From Asparagopsis taxiformis (Eukaryota; Rhodophyta; Florideophyceae; Bonnemaisoniales; Bonnemaisoniaceae), in the NCBI GenBank assembly GCA_030407315.1, contig JALQPE010000609.1:1-64000 (forward strand): 64,000 bases of DNA, written 5' to 3'. The first letter of the stretch is position 1, and each line of letters begins with the position of its first letter. Made by a program: the position numbers and the translations under genes. A model generated the notes under the pieces. The model saw nothing but the letters and a program-made list of their open reading frames with translations, was not told where the DNA came from and ran no database searches. Shown here piece by piece: positions 31,770 to 43,426 of this stretch.

Positions 31770-33140
31770 TTTCCGTGATTGCTCTAAACCTAAGGAGGTC
31801 ACAAAGGGTTCTGTCCTCCAGGCGTGCTGCCGGTTTCTGTCTTCGACTCCTGTTCTTTCCATGTCATCTTATCCTACACTCTGGATAGTCCTGGAAGTAT
31901 TTCTTCGAGAACAGAGAGCCAATCAGACTACTGCTTCCGATACCGTTTCATATCCTCTACATCCATGTGCGCTAGTCTATCCTGTCTCAGAGTATGAATC
32001 TGGAGAATGCGAGGTACAGAAGCTCATATAAAGTTATATATTGCTAACAATCTATGTGCCCTTCTCTACTTTCCCACCTCACACAACACCAAAACATTAA
32101 ATCTTTACGTGAACGTCTTTTCTGCTCTGCTCCCTGATAATAACTCATTCTATCTATACGTACTTACACTCTAATATCTTTTTGTGCTTTTTAGCAACTA
32201 CTTGTACATCCCTCTTTACACATATTCCATACCGCGTCCTTTCGACTTCATCCTTCTGATTTCATTCTCATTCTCTGAACATCTTTGTTCTTTCACTGTA
32301 CTCACGGCGCATAGTGCGCTGTAAGATTTGTGACCATCTTGGACGTCTTCTTCCGCTGTGCGGCACAATTGTCCGCCATTTTTTTGAAATAGCAAAAAGT
32401 GCGCGCTTTAGTTTCGCCAAGCGTCATGCTAAGCGTCTTTTCTGACCGCCACGGGCACCTTCTGTCGACATTTAAGCGCCTACCGTCACTCTTTTCCACT
32501 CTTCTCGTCACTCTCTTTCGTTATCACCCAGGTTTTTCCCCTATAGGGGATCTCCTTCTGCTTTCTCAATTCCCTCTCCCTTCCCATGTAACCATGTAAG
32601 TTCTCCATCTCTACTCTGACCAAGACGCTACAACAAATACTAACAGACTTTCTCTCTCCCATAATTCTGTTCTTTCTTCTCATTCTCCCCTCCCGCTCCC
32701 CTTTCAGTACGTATTTCCACCTTCTCTTCAACCGCTATGGGTTCATTTCAATTTCTAACTTTTTCCTCTATTGATCATCTCCATACTTCATTTCGCCTCT
32801 ACTCTACTCCGAAATAGGAAATAGGCTTCAGTTTTCTACAGCTCACATTACATAGATAGCATTTTTGTAGAGCAGAAATGGTAGTACTATCAATACTTTA
32901 ATTCAGCACACTTTCAGAATAAACTTTCTGTCTCCTTCCCTACCAGGAAGAAGACGCAATTCTGGTCGACATGACCAATCTGTCCTATTTTCAGTTCTTA
33001 TCCGTCCTACCCTTTCCATCCTATAGATCCTATGACTGGAATAGTGGCGTCTCCCACCCGCCGAATGCCAGCGTCCCACCCTATCCATTTCCGTCCCATC
33101 CGCTGGTAAATTTCCACTCCTTTCCGCCCTTCAACCACCT
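31770..33140. other. Gene-free, pyrimidine-rich region
   Basis: About 1.4 kb, largely CT-rich with many short runs of TTTCT/CTCTC. No supported reading frame, RNA gene or element end. Confidence 0.5.
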
Positions 33141-33185
33141 TCTTGATGGTACTATACCAGTTAAATCAATACTACAATCGACCTA

Positions 33186-33740
33186 TACTGCTGGTTTGCA
33201 ACCATTAAGCTGCAACAAAAATCCATACAACATGATAGAAAAAAAACCTACATGTACATTGGTAAAATCTACTTCAGAATATGGAATTATTCCAGTCTTT
33301 CGACTGCTTCAAACCAGTGTCGGGTCTGGTTGAAAACCAGTGGGTAGGCTGGTATCAACCAGCTGATGTGCTGGTTTCCAACCAGCACTCACTGTGCCTA
33401 CAACCAGCCTACCCTCTGGTCATATTCCATCACCAACACTGGTATACTCCACTTCATTGGCTGGTCAAAATCCAGATCACCTCCTGAAATTAACCAGCAA
33501 AGTACGCTGGATCATAACCACTGTCCGACCCACCGCCGTGGCCTGGTGCAAACCAGTACCCCCTGGCCAAACCATCCAATCCACTGGTTTACAACCAGGC
33601 CACCCGTACTGTACATACACTGGAATTTCACCAGCAAATTTACTAAAATATTCGATGGGGCTTATCCAGAGGTTGGGGATCGTTTTAACCAGCGACGTGG
33701 CCTGGTTTTTCACCACTGTACGAACTAATTTCTGGGCTGG
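33186..33740. repeat. Array of short CTGGT-N(4-5)-ACCAG hairpins
   Basis: About a dozen 14-15 bp inverted repeats recur within 550 bp: for example CTGGTTGAAAACCAG (33326), CTGGTATCAACCAG (33349), CTGGTTTCCAACCAG (33371), CTGGTCAAAATCCAG (33461), CTGGTGCAAACCAG (33543), CTGGTTTACAACCAG (33584) and CTGGAATTTCACCAG (33620). Sequences between hairpins are unrelated, so this is not an ordinary tandem satellite: only the CTGGT/ACCAG arms are conserved. The array ends near the solo LTR. Confidence 0.8.
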
Positions 33741-33765
33741 AAAAATAGCCATTTTTGCTCGTGCT

Positions 33766-33770
33766 GTGTC
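33766..33770. repeat. Target-site duplication, left copy (GTGTC)
   Basis: GTGTC immediately precedes the TGTAGG start of the solo LTR and is repeated directly after its CA end. Confidence 0.85.
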
Positions 33771-34576
33771 TGTAGGACCAGCCGGGATGGCGATCGCTAA
33801 GGGAGTTCTAGAATTGCTAGCCGTGTCAGGGCGAGGTGAACCGGATCGCGCTGATGAACTTGCGTTTCGCGCGTCGCTCGGTCGCGGTGGCGATCGGGTG
33901 GTACAACGGAGGAACGCGCAGGGATCGATCGCAACATGGGATTCGCGGGCCGGCGCAAGCCGTGATCACAGGGTGAGATCACCGAGTAAACTCTGAGCTC
34001 AACACGATCCACGCAGGGGTCGTAAATTCCTGGCCTAGTGGTACACGACGCAACGCGCAGTCTCGCGGTGCGACGCAATTCGACGGACGGTTAACGCGGC
34101 GCGCGCGCACGTACGTCGGCGATCGTGAGCAATCCACACGCGAAGTCGTAGCGCAATCGGTCCTCGCGATTCGCTAAGCGCTTAACTCGTAGCTGCGAAA
34201 GTGCTGACTGTTTATTGGTAGGGTGCGAAGCGATGCGACCACTAATAGCTAACTTACTTGGGACAGGCTGTCCTTTTGTGGCCGGCGGTGGCCGCACGCT
34301 CGCACGCAAAAAGGGAAATATTTTGGGAAAAGACTTTCGTCATAAAAAACCAAAAAAGGGAAAATAAAGGGAAATTCGCGGAAATCGGTACACGTGGCGC
34401 GGCTCGCGGTTTCGTGGCAACGTCCGCGCGCACGCGCTCGCATCGACGCTCCGTGACACGTAATCAAGACGCCACGCGTACGCTCGCTTACTAAACTAAC
34501 TCAAACGGATGCTTGCGGACTCACGTAAACGCGCGCGCTCGCATCGATTCCATCGACCAACATAAATTGCACCACA
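33771..34576 (+). mobile_element. Solo LTR (806 bp) with perfect 5-bp target duplication
   Basis: It starts TGTAGGACCAGCCGGGATGG and ends AAATTGCACCACA, homologous over its length to 14868-15668. It is flanked by GTGTC on both sides and no internal retroelement sequence is attached, the standard product of LTR-LTR recombination after a full insertion. CpG-rich, unlike the surrounding AT-rich DNA. TG...CA ends and a 5-bp duplication are typical of Ty3/gypsy- and Ty1/copia-type integration; the superfamily cannot be told from the LTR alone. Confidence 0.9.
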
Positions 34577-34581
34577 GTGTC
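34577..34581. repeat. Target-site duplication, right copy (GTGTC)
   Basis: Direct repeat of 33766-33770 immediately after the LTR end. Confidence 0.85.
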
Positions 34582-35308
34582 TACTTCTAGAGTAACGTAA
34601 ACTCAAGAGGTATTACGACCCATTGGAACAGTGTTCGCATACCTATTGTTTACCCCTCTCAGGGACAACCTTAGGGTTAGCCAACAGCTCGACGGATTAC
34701 GTCACTCGCTCCATTCATACGCACCTCGCGTGAGCACTACAATCGCACAACCCCATCCGGGTAGCGATGCCATCTCTCACACGAGACTACCCGCTGGGTA
34801 CGCTATAAGGTTCATCTGATCTACCACCTCCTCTACCGAGGCCCGGGACACCTGTCGGGTGGTTTGCCGTTCCCGCGGATTTTCTACCTGCTACAGCGGG
34901 TGTGGTGATGTTGTAGGCCAGTATCCCCTATTTGGTGTGCGATAGTGTGAGTGTGGCTTCTGATTATGCTGTGGTCTTTGAAACATGGGGTGGCGGCGGT
35001 GAGGTTGCCGTTGCAGGGTATGTATGAGGCATAGGTGGGCGGTATTGCTGCCCTTGTCCCTAGTGGACAACAGCAAGCGAACTAGACGATATAAGGAGTA
35101 TGTATGGAGTCGAATGGGTTCAAAACGAGGATTCAAGGAGCACTGATGATTTTTTGGGATGATATGAGGAGGTCTCATAGATGATACAGAGAGATTACAT
35201 AGAACTTTTTTTTTCAGAATAGTAAATGGAGGATATTTGTAAGATTTAAAGAGCATAGCAAGTTTCCCCGACGTTGGCGAGCATATTGGTCATGATGCCC
35301 CCACCGAA
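34582..35308. other. No gene seen
   Basis: About 730 bp between the solo LTR and the acid phosphatase relic. Open frames on the minus strand have no recognisable content. Confidence 0.4.
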
Positions 35309-36337
35309 ATGGAGTTTGGCTTACCGCATCGTATTCAGATCATTCCCGTTCATAAGACATCAACAGAGATGGAAGACATGCTTATTACAGACATACACTG
35401 TCCAAGTCATGACGCTCTCGTGACCGAGAAAAGAGCCTCTGCACGATTCCGCGAAGTGAATCCCCAAAATGCAGCCGTTTTAAATGCGGTCAAAAGGGTT
35501 ACGGGTAGTAAGGACGTGTTTAATCTATTCGACCTATCCGATCTATCTGGTACCTGGAATGTACATTCTGCGCACGGAGTTCCCTTGCAAAAGTGTGCCA
35601 CTCCCGAATTATTGTCCCACGCCAGAAACTTGTCCAATTGGCTTCGGAAGTATGGAAACGACGGTAAAGAGGTTAATCGTTTACGCTCGGGCCTCCTCAA
35701 TGACATCAAAGAGCTCATGGCTCTTACTAATATACATGACAAGGGCGTGCTCCCACAAGAACCCCCGAAAAGTTTCAAGTTGTGCTGTATTCTGCGCATG
35801 ACACAATGCTTTAAGTCGCTCTGTCCGCGATGGGCGTCTTTAAAGGCTTATATCCCCCGTAAAAGTCCACCGTGATGAAGGAATTGCACGAAGCCAGTGA
35901 CGGTAAGCTCACAGTGCTTGTAGAATATTTCGGAGCTGCAGTAATACTTCCGGGATTTGATGACTACTACTGTCCAATTTCACAATATTAAGCATTGACA
36001 GACAACCGCACTGTCCCGGGCCCGCTTGCCACTCGACGGGAATGCATGACCGGTATGCGTAGGTTCGCCTCCGTAACAAGGACGTTTCTAGTGAGAAAGA
36101 AGAATCTTGACACTGGCAATGTAGGTCTAATCTCAGACGAAAACAGATATTCCTTTCCAAACTGTTCTTTTTCAAGGCATTTCCATCGCTGTTTTTCTGG
36201 CTGTGGCGCTCATGGCGTTCAAAGTGCTACGAAGGTACCAGGGCTATGCTGCGCCAGGTGCGGACGAAAGCATGGATGTTGCACCGATTTCACCGGGTGA
36301 CATGGACTCGCTGTCTGGTCGACGAATACTGATGTAG
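35309..36337 (+). pseudogene. Histidine acid phosphatase (branch 2, membrane-anchored) relic
   Basis: The plus strand encodes 'IQIIPVHKTSTEMEDMLITD', the (V/I)P(V/I)H stretch after the first catalytic part of lysosomal/prostatic-type acid phosphatases, then 'FREVNPQNAAVLNAVKRVTG' and 'LRSGLLNDIKELMAL'. In a shifted frame comes 'VVLYSAHDTML', the catalytic HD motif, followed by 'ALSAMGVFKGLYPP'. The last part (about 36150-36337) has a hydrophobic helix 'ISIAVFLAVALMAFKVLRRY' and a short cytosolic tail, as in membrane-bound family members. Lesions: the N-terminal RHGxRxP region is gone, there is a frameshift near 35775, and in-frame TAA codons follow HDTML and GLYPP. It is dead, but its identity is clear at family level. 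Confidence 0.75.
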
Positions 36338-36545
36338 GTTCTGGTTGTGAGCTGATGTTGGACATAATCGTGGCTGTATAGTATCATCTGGAGGAATTTT
36401 GGCGAGGAATAGCCAACTTCAATTTTTACAACGTTTAGAGATGCAGAGCTTCATACTGCCAATGCTAGTTCTCTTCTGATGTAGGTTGCAGGTTGCGACT
36501 GTTCGTTTGTCTCTTCTTCCCCCTCTTCTTGAGCTGGATCGAAGC

Positions 36546-39500
36546 CTAAATCCGCTGCAGAATCTTTCTGTTCCTTTCGGTGACCGTGAACGCTTTCTCT
36601 GTATTGTCAAATTCAACAGAGAATATTGTTTCCATGGTCACAAAAAATTCAACGGCGGATGGCTGTGGAGCCCCATTGTCTTCGTAGCATGTGAAAATAC
36701 AGTTGGTAAAGAAGCATGACAGGTTAGTCAGGGATTGTTGGAAGTCTGTTTTGGCCGCATCGTTTTTCATCCAAGTCACAACTTCCTGGAAAACTTCAGA
36801 GGCAAGCGACATGTTTTTCCGCCGCGTAGGCCCATTATAACCGGATTCCTTAAAATGTTGCAAATCACTGAGGCAAAGAAATTATTTTCTGACGCGTCTA
36901 CTGACGTAGGGTAGCTCGGCATGGTTCCCCTTATCGTATTCCGAAAGGTTTCGTTACTGCCCAGAACACAGAATGAAATGAGCACATCACTCAAAAACTC
37001 TCCAAGTATATCAAGATTTGCAGGCTGACCTGTTAGTTTGTTCTGTGCAACCTTACAGGAACTCATCATTCTACACGATGTGCTCAGCACCAAGTCACGG
37101 TTTTCTCATGGGCAAGACGGTCGGAGCTATCCTGTTCCTCATCGTTTGCCGATGTCTTGAATACGTATTGTTCTTGCAGTTGAAATGCCAATCGCAGAAA
37201 TTCCGCTATAGGACGCGTCATTTTGTGCGCATCTGAACTACGTGAATAATCTGAAACCCTTTTCACTAACGATTCGACACAAAGCAGATCGGGTCTGGTG
37301 ATGTATCCAGGTCGGATACCATCTGCGTAGTGGGCAACTTATACCCTGGATAATGCATACAGTAATGATTCATCAACCTTTGATGCTCGTTCAAGTAGTG
37401 ATACACCACTACACCATTTCAACATTTCTTGAAGTTCTCCCAACAACTCTGCGTTAGGAGATGTATCGCTTGTCGCACACAAAACTAGTCGCCATACCGC
37501 CGTTGAGCATTACAGCAGTAATGCAGAGCCAGGGAGATCTCTTGTACCACCACTGGTATCAAAATCATCCAGCACATAGTCAATGGCACCTAGACACCCT
37601 CTTCAAATTTCACTCACGAGTTGCACTGCACCGCTGGGGAAATCCTTCATAGCTTAGCCAGACTTCTGAGAAGACATTGCCAAGAATCGGAAAACTCTTC
37701 CCTCAACTCCAAATTTTCGGTGAGCTCTAACGCCGCTGAACGAAATGCCCTTAACAGAGTAGCCCTAGCTTCAAACCCGGAGGCTCTCGAGTCAATTTTC
37801 TGTGAATCTGATGTCGCGGTATTCTTTCTGCGACCATACTTCCTTGTTGTTTTTCTTGACTTTGCGCTCAGTCGTGGAGCGAGGTGGCCTGAAACTGCAC
37901 CATCAGCTCATCTTGAAATGCCGCCCCAAGTTCGGATATCTTATTCCACCGCACACCACAGAAAATAAGTGACGTCACCACGCTTGCTTGATATTTTATT
38001 GCTTTCCCTTCGCGTTCATGCCAATCAAGAGCTGAATCAAGCTGTTCGCGCCAGAATGTGTTGATTGGCTTCACCTTGCCTGGAGATACGCAGCTGGCGA
38101 TTCTCCAACATGCTGCACGGGATTGAGGGTTGTTTCCCTGAGGAATCAACAGTGGTTTCAAAGCTTCACCAGCAAAAATCTCCTCAACATAGGTGTTGAG
38201 TTCTGCATTTGCTGATTTTTGCACGCTTGGCGACATCGATATCATCTGGGGTGTCAAGTGATTTTTGTCCTGCGAATCTAGGTCATCTCTGTTTCGAGGA
38301 ATGTTGACATCCGGAGGCTCTTCATTTTCGTCATTCAACCTATTCCTTGGTCTTTTTCCCTGTCCTCGGCCAGATGCTTTACGACGTTCTCGCTTTCGCT
38401 GTTTCGATCGTTTCCCAGTGGAAGAAGTGATGAGTGGTGCCTCAATTGCTATGGCAGACAATCTCAGTGCAAATTCTCAAATCGGTCCTGGAGACTCATA
38501 GAGATTCAAACTCCTGTAGAAATATCGGCAGGCCTCGTTACTATTCTCCAGCATGGAATAGCATGACCGTACTTGGTTTGCAGAAATATATTCAGTGGTC
38601 TTACCTGTTCTATCCTGCGGAAAATATGAGGACAGGATGAGATTCATTATTCTCGAGGCGACTGGTGGAGATTCATTCGGAAGGCGCCGGAGAAGATCTT
38701 TCACAGGGACCGCATCAAAACACCGCATTGATACTATTCTCTGTGCTTTCAATACCACCGGAAGGTCAAGAAGAACAATTCGAACTCTCTCAATATTGTC
38801 ATCAATGAGACTGCCCAATCTGGACAAGGCCACTGCTAAATGGCTGTGTGTGAAATGGTTGTCCAGTAGGGATTTGATGCCCTCAAAGACAGAAATACGC
38901 ACTTGAGCTGAAGAGGAATCGAATGCCGACTTTGTCGTAATGAGCTGGACCATCTTTTTAGCAGTAGCAAGAGGTACGAGCTCCCATAAAAGACCGATTA
39001 CACCACAAACGCCCTGGACTGTTGCACGGCGGACGATTGGAGAGGGGTCATGAAGCAAATCAAGGAATTTGACGCATTGGAATGCTATAGCTTTCTCGAT
39101 TTCTTCCATCAACGCGCTCGGGGTGTGAATTAGAAAAGCCTCGGCCAAGATGATGACGGCATTGCGGCGCACAAACGGGTTGGTGACCATCAGAATTTTT
39201 TGAATAAGATTGGTACATATGTTTTGATCCAAAAGCTCATCTACACCCTTGGTACGCTTGTTGACATGACAAGCTGACAAGACTATTCTCAAGTTTGATG
39301 CAAACGGTTCTGTGCCAGAAAAAGTGCTTTCTCAGTAATAGTCCTAAACATTCGGGAAATGGACTGCGAATTTTCCAGTTTCCACTCGAGCAGGAAGACT
39401 CTGCCAAAGAAATCAGCGCGAGATTTTCGAATGAAAGCGAGTTGGTTGAGGAGTGCATTGAAGAAGGCTTCTTGAATATCTTCAAAGTGAGAAAGTGAGC

Positions 39501-40440
39501 GAGAAATTTTTGACCATCTTCAAGACAGAGATAAATTGCGGAAGTGGCACGACACAAAAGCAAGGTTCAAATAGTATCTGTATCGGGCACATCTTGAGAC
39601 AGCTCAAACATATTCAAAGCATCACGCATTTTGTAAACTCTCTTCACATCTGCCGTAGTGCCGCCGGGTCTGACAGGCTTGGTATCGTCCTTGCGCACAA
39701 ACATGCTCTCGTCTCCGAAGCTGATCAGAAGCAAGTAGAGCATAGTCTGAGGGACGACAAGTTCACGCTGTGCATCGTCGCCGGAATGGAAGAGCCACTC
39801 GCATATTTTGGCGACCTGATTCTGCGCCTGACCCTCTGGCAACGCGAGGAGGATAGCGTTTAGATCGACCACAACGTCTCGTACCGATGGGGAGATGATT
39901 GTAACGCTGTTCTGCACGATGAGCCAAAAGATATCTGAGACTGCGTGTATAATTGCGATATCGCATATATATGCTGCGCATGTTCCTCCTCGAGAACGTC
40001 GCTGATGTTCTCACTAGCCTGTGTGAGTGTTTTGCGAAGGAACTGGGAGAACTGCGAAATTTTTCTCTCCGGCATGAAAGAGGATAGCTCTAGTAAATCA
40101 AACGTGTCATCCTGAGCGCGGTGTTTCGCGAGCACAGTTCGCAATAAAGACAAGTCGGCCTGTTCGGGCGTTTTCAGAAGCCAGTCGCAGGATGCTTCCA
40201 TGTTGTGCCGTCGTACTCGAGCTTGGGTAGGAATCGACTTGACGGTCTCGTGAAGGAGTAGTGAGTTGAGTTCTCTGCAAACTTGGTCGGGAGATATTGA
40301 AACGAAAATTCGATTTGTATTGAGCGCGACATTTCAAATTCAAAAAGCTGAAGGCACTTACGGGATATGATAAACGTGACGTGACATAAAGGTGGAAATG
40401 TGATTAATTCAGAATATGTAGGTTTGAATGGCATAAATGT
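36546..40440 (-). pseudogene. NCAPG2: Condensin-II subunit G2 (HEAT-repeat) pseudogene
   Basis: NCAPG2 is the HEAT-repeat kleisin-binding subunit of condensin II. The minus strand gives, in order: an N-terminal helical region (40343-39860), 'ILLALPEGQAQNQVAKICEW' and 'VKRVYKMRDALNMFE' (39870-39600), 'EAFFNALLNQLAF' (about 39455), then a long clean frame 39292-38477 with 'NPFVRRNAVIILAEAFLI', 'LLHDPSPIVRRATVQGVCGV', 'SAQVRISVFEGIKSLLDN' and 'NEACRYFYRSL', the family's core HEAT block. A further frame lies at 38461-37868 and weaker coding continues to 36546. At least five frame changes and several stops interrupt it. The length (about 3.9 kb) suits the full gene. This is the longest host relic in the window. 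Confidence 0.85.
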
Positions 40441-40689
40441 TCTCCTGTCATCTTAGATTTCGAAGTTCATCATGCTGAAAGATTACAAGGCACCATCGAC
40501 TGTTTGATGATATTAGAGAGTTACGCCAACTCTTTAGCTATGAAGATAATTCAGCGTACATGCACCCGAACCACTCACCACGTCGGTTTTCTTCTAACAA
40601 ATCCCCAATGTCTTTCTACCACAACAGATGTCCCCTGCGACCCTGTGCACCGCTCACATCCACAAATCATCCAGCACGATGCTGCATCG

Positions 40690-41271
40690 ACGCGATCGAA
40701 AGCTCAATATCGGTTGAAGCGCGCACAATTGCATGGGCTCGCGTCTTAGTGTGCGGGTTGAATCTCTGCCCGTCCGTTTGCAGAGGCTGTTCTAAACGAA
40801 AACACGTTCCAAGTGTCCATTCCGCAAGCAGACTATGATTCCGGTGTGTTTAGAACAGTATTATCCGAGATTAATTTCCTGCTTAAATCCTCTGCAGAGA
40901 GCGTATAGACAACACTTATTGTGCTGCCCAAATTTGCCGTCGGTGACTTTTATAGGTTCCATGCCCTGTCGTTTGATCTCGAGAGCTATGTTGAACAGGA
41001 CGACAATCTTGTCGATGAATTCATGCTCGTGTGCTTTCATCCCTTCCATCAATGGGGAAATGCAGAGAACTATCATGATGCAATCAATTTCGTCAAACGC
41101 CCTCCGCACGCTATCATTAATTTGTTGAGAGCACCTATGGCAGATATGTATGTCGAGGAAGGGCGAACGGACGGGATCTTGGAAAGAAATCAGCGAACGT
41201 TGAAATCACTCGGTACTGAAAAATTGATGGCATTGTATCGTTGCCTCACAGCGAGCGATCAAATTGCGTGA
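40690..41271 (+). pseudogene. DUF1415-family protein relic
   Basis: The translation starts '...TIAWARVLVCGLNLCP', then, after a shift of frame that looks like a 4-bp insertion (TCCG) near 40779, 'FAEAVLNENTFQVSIPQADY', an in-frame TAG at about 40909, then 'TTLIVLPKFAVGDFYRFHAL', 'LVCFHPFHQWGNAENYHDAI' and 'RPPHAIINLLRAPM'. The GLNLCPFA start, FHP and (N/K)RxPxxxxxLLR blocks are the DUF1415 signature. The family is of unknown function in bacteria, algae and plants, often organelle-targeted. Two lesions are enough to inactivate the copy; the C-terminal half (40921-41271) is otherwise well preserved. Confidence 0.7.
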
Positions 41272-41654
41272 CGAAAGCACATTATTCTGCTTGAAATAGT
41301 TCAATGTCTATGATGCTCCATGGTCTACCGACTTGGCTGAAGTTAGCTAGCAGTGTGCAATGAATGCGATCGATTTTACTACAGCAGCGAACAAAACATT
41401 TACAAGGGATGCGAACATGAAATGGGTCAGGAACTTTCCTAGTCCATTCTGTTTCTACAAATTCATACAACTATCACAGGAACCATCAGTTTGGGACTTG
41501 CAACACAAGATGGTAGACATTTGCAACAAATTATATTGGCTCACCCCTGTCTTCGTCCATATATATTCATTCCAGTCGTGAGCATTGCCCGGCATCCATT
41601 AATTTTCTACAACAGCAGTCACAGTTAAATAAGCTTTTCAAAATGGGACAAATA

Positions 41655-42557
41655 ACCTTCCTTATCTCGAATCCGGTCCAGACTCTTTCAGCATGGCATT
41701 GATTTGAGTTTGAACACGCTTCTGTCTCTCGGGGTCGCTTGCAAGATCGTCAATAATATCCATTAGTTGCTAAACGGTTTGCGCAAATTTTCTTGCATGA
41801 AAACTGAAACTGTAGTCGAGCATTTCCGAAAACGGTTATTGCCATCAGGCCGCTTTTCTTCCAAGACCAACGGATGCGAGCTAGATCGCAGCCTTCATGA
41901 TGCCAGAAGTCTTTTCTCAAATAGCCTCCAATCATTGTGGGCTTGAAGCGCGGACTTTTGTAGGCGAGTGTAATGAAATAATGGTCATCACAGGCTCGTA
42001 GGAGCCCCAAGGTGACAATAAATTGACGTGAAAGATCGGAATCAACGGAATATTGTACAAAACCATGCGAGACGATCATCCATGTGGATCCTATGATGCT
42101 CTTGAATGGAACACTTTTCGAAATAGCAAGCAAGTTTGGAACTCTGCTATTGAGCAATCGACCATCTGTACTGTAATCTGAAAAGGCTTCGTCCACGAAA
42201 AATTTTCGCAAACGTTGCAGATGGAACTTGTCCCAATTATCTGTGGTACTGTCGATACTGAAAAAGTTTCGACGAAAGTCTTTTGCGTCGTCGAGCAAGG
42301 TACCCAGAATTTGTCTCTGCATCGTAGGGTACAACAAGGGATAATCGGAACCGCTGAGATTTTTGAAAAAGCTTGACACTCGGCAACATCTTCCGAAAGT
42401 GTGCCAGCAGTATACGCTTCGCCTGGAAAGCAACTACCAAGGGAAAACGAGGGCTTGTTGAAGTCATCTGCAAATTTAGACTTGCTAGTAAATCTAACGC
42501 TGGAGGACACATCTGGTCAAAGCCATTAATGGTCAGAGGTGCCACTGGAAGCATCAT
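41655..42557 (-). pseudogene. Unrecognised coding relic
   Basis: The minus strand has a 227-codon frame (42433-41750) with natural protein character: 'LQRLRKFFVDEAFSDYSTDG' and 'MIGGYLRKDFWHHEGCDL'. Upstream (42557-42420, 'MMLPVAPLTINGFDQMCPPA') and downstream ('MDIIDDLASDPERQKRVQTQ' at about 41763-41700) continue in other frames, so at least two indels are present. I do not recognise the family. Confidence 0.35.
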
Positions 42558-42853
42558 TTAATCGACGGAGCGGAGTAAGAGGGGGCTCTTTAGCTCCTAG
42601 GGACTGGGATAAAGTGAGTGTGAGCAGGAAAGGTTGAGCGTTCATGTCTCCGACTCGGCGCTCGGTGGAAATTGAAACGAAGTCACGTTTCGGACACGTA
42701 ATGATAAAGCATCTGTCTTTGCGAACTATTCGATTATAAAGAACTAAGAGATAGATAGTTCTATCAAAATGAAGCCCATTTGGCTAGATTGATTGTTCCC
42801 AATTGATATTACGTTCTAGGCCCCATGTGCCCACGACCCTCCGTGTGGTTGAA

Positions 42854-42906
42854 TAGCCAAGCCGGTAAAAATCTCTGGGATGACCGTGGGGCAGCGGGTT
42901 CGAATC
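42854..42906 (+). other. tRNA-like A and B boxes, possible SINE or tRNA relic
   Basis: TAGCCAAGCCGG (42854-42865) fits the RNA polymerase III A box and GGTTCGAATC (42897-42906) the B box, at the spacing of a tRNA. The T-stem and acceptor stem do not pair, so it is not a functional tRNA gene. It lies just outside the homologous end of CACTA-like element A. Confidence 0.35.
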
Positions 42907-42929
42907 TGGGCGTGGACTACTTGCAGAGG

Positions 42930-43097
42930 AGTGGAATGGTCGTCACAAAGATGGGGTTCATTGTCCAGGGCGAAATCGAATGCGAAAGTAGCTCTAGCTT
43001 CACTACCGGCTTAATGCCGGTAGTTTTTCATGTAGAAAAGCGCATTTTGGAAAATTTTACAATTTTAGCTGGAACTAAATGTTATAATCTATTTTAA
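42930..43097 (+). pseudogene. Conserved end segment of element A with coding-like relic
   Basis: This segment is homologous to the reverse complement of about 54390-54560. In both, a short frame convergent with the accessory gene reads ...TGL(M/I)P(V/A)(V/F)F..., and upstream 'W-S-x-Q-x-W-x-S-L-S' matches in a different frame in this copy, which suggests an old protein-coding sequence with a frameshift here. It could instead be conserved terminal DNA. Contains the hairpin CTACCGGCTTAATGCCGGTAG near 43005. Confidence 0.35.
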
Positions 43098-43426
43098 TTA
43101 AATCGTCAAAAATATTCCCGCCATCGCAATTTGGTGTACTTCCCAACAGCTGTCCATTCTGCGTATAACCAGAAGACCACAGCAACGGTACAAGATTCAC
43201 ATATGGTGATTGTGTGGAACGGCTAAAGCTATGCATTCTCTCTTTGCACTCTCCGGGAAAAGCAGTCGGAATAATCTAGAGTGGAAGGTTTGCATTTTCA
43301 GCCTGTGCTTGAGGGAGAGATAGATGGAGAAGTCACACTTGTCGAGTCCGCTCGCATATCCTTTAATGCATCACATTCAATTGAAGAACAATTGGATCTA
43401 CTCAGGTAAGCTAACTATCTTACTTT

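Noticed and set aside
33186..33740. CRISPR-like array
   Set aside because: Repeats are 5-bp hairpin arms with irregular spacing, no conserved repeat unit of 23-40 bp and no cas genes, in a eukaryotic context.
34640..34700. Telomere-like TTAGGG
   Set aside because: A single TTAGGG occurs near 34670 with no tandem array.
37461..37968. Plus-strand frames as genes
   Set aside because: The minus strand here continues the NCAPG2 relic; the plus frames are shadows.
42854..42920. Functional tRNA gene
   Set aside because: A and B boxes fit, but acceptor and T stems do not pair.
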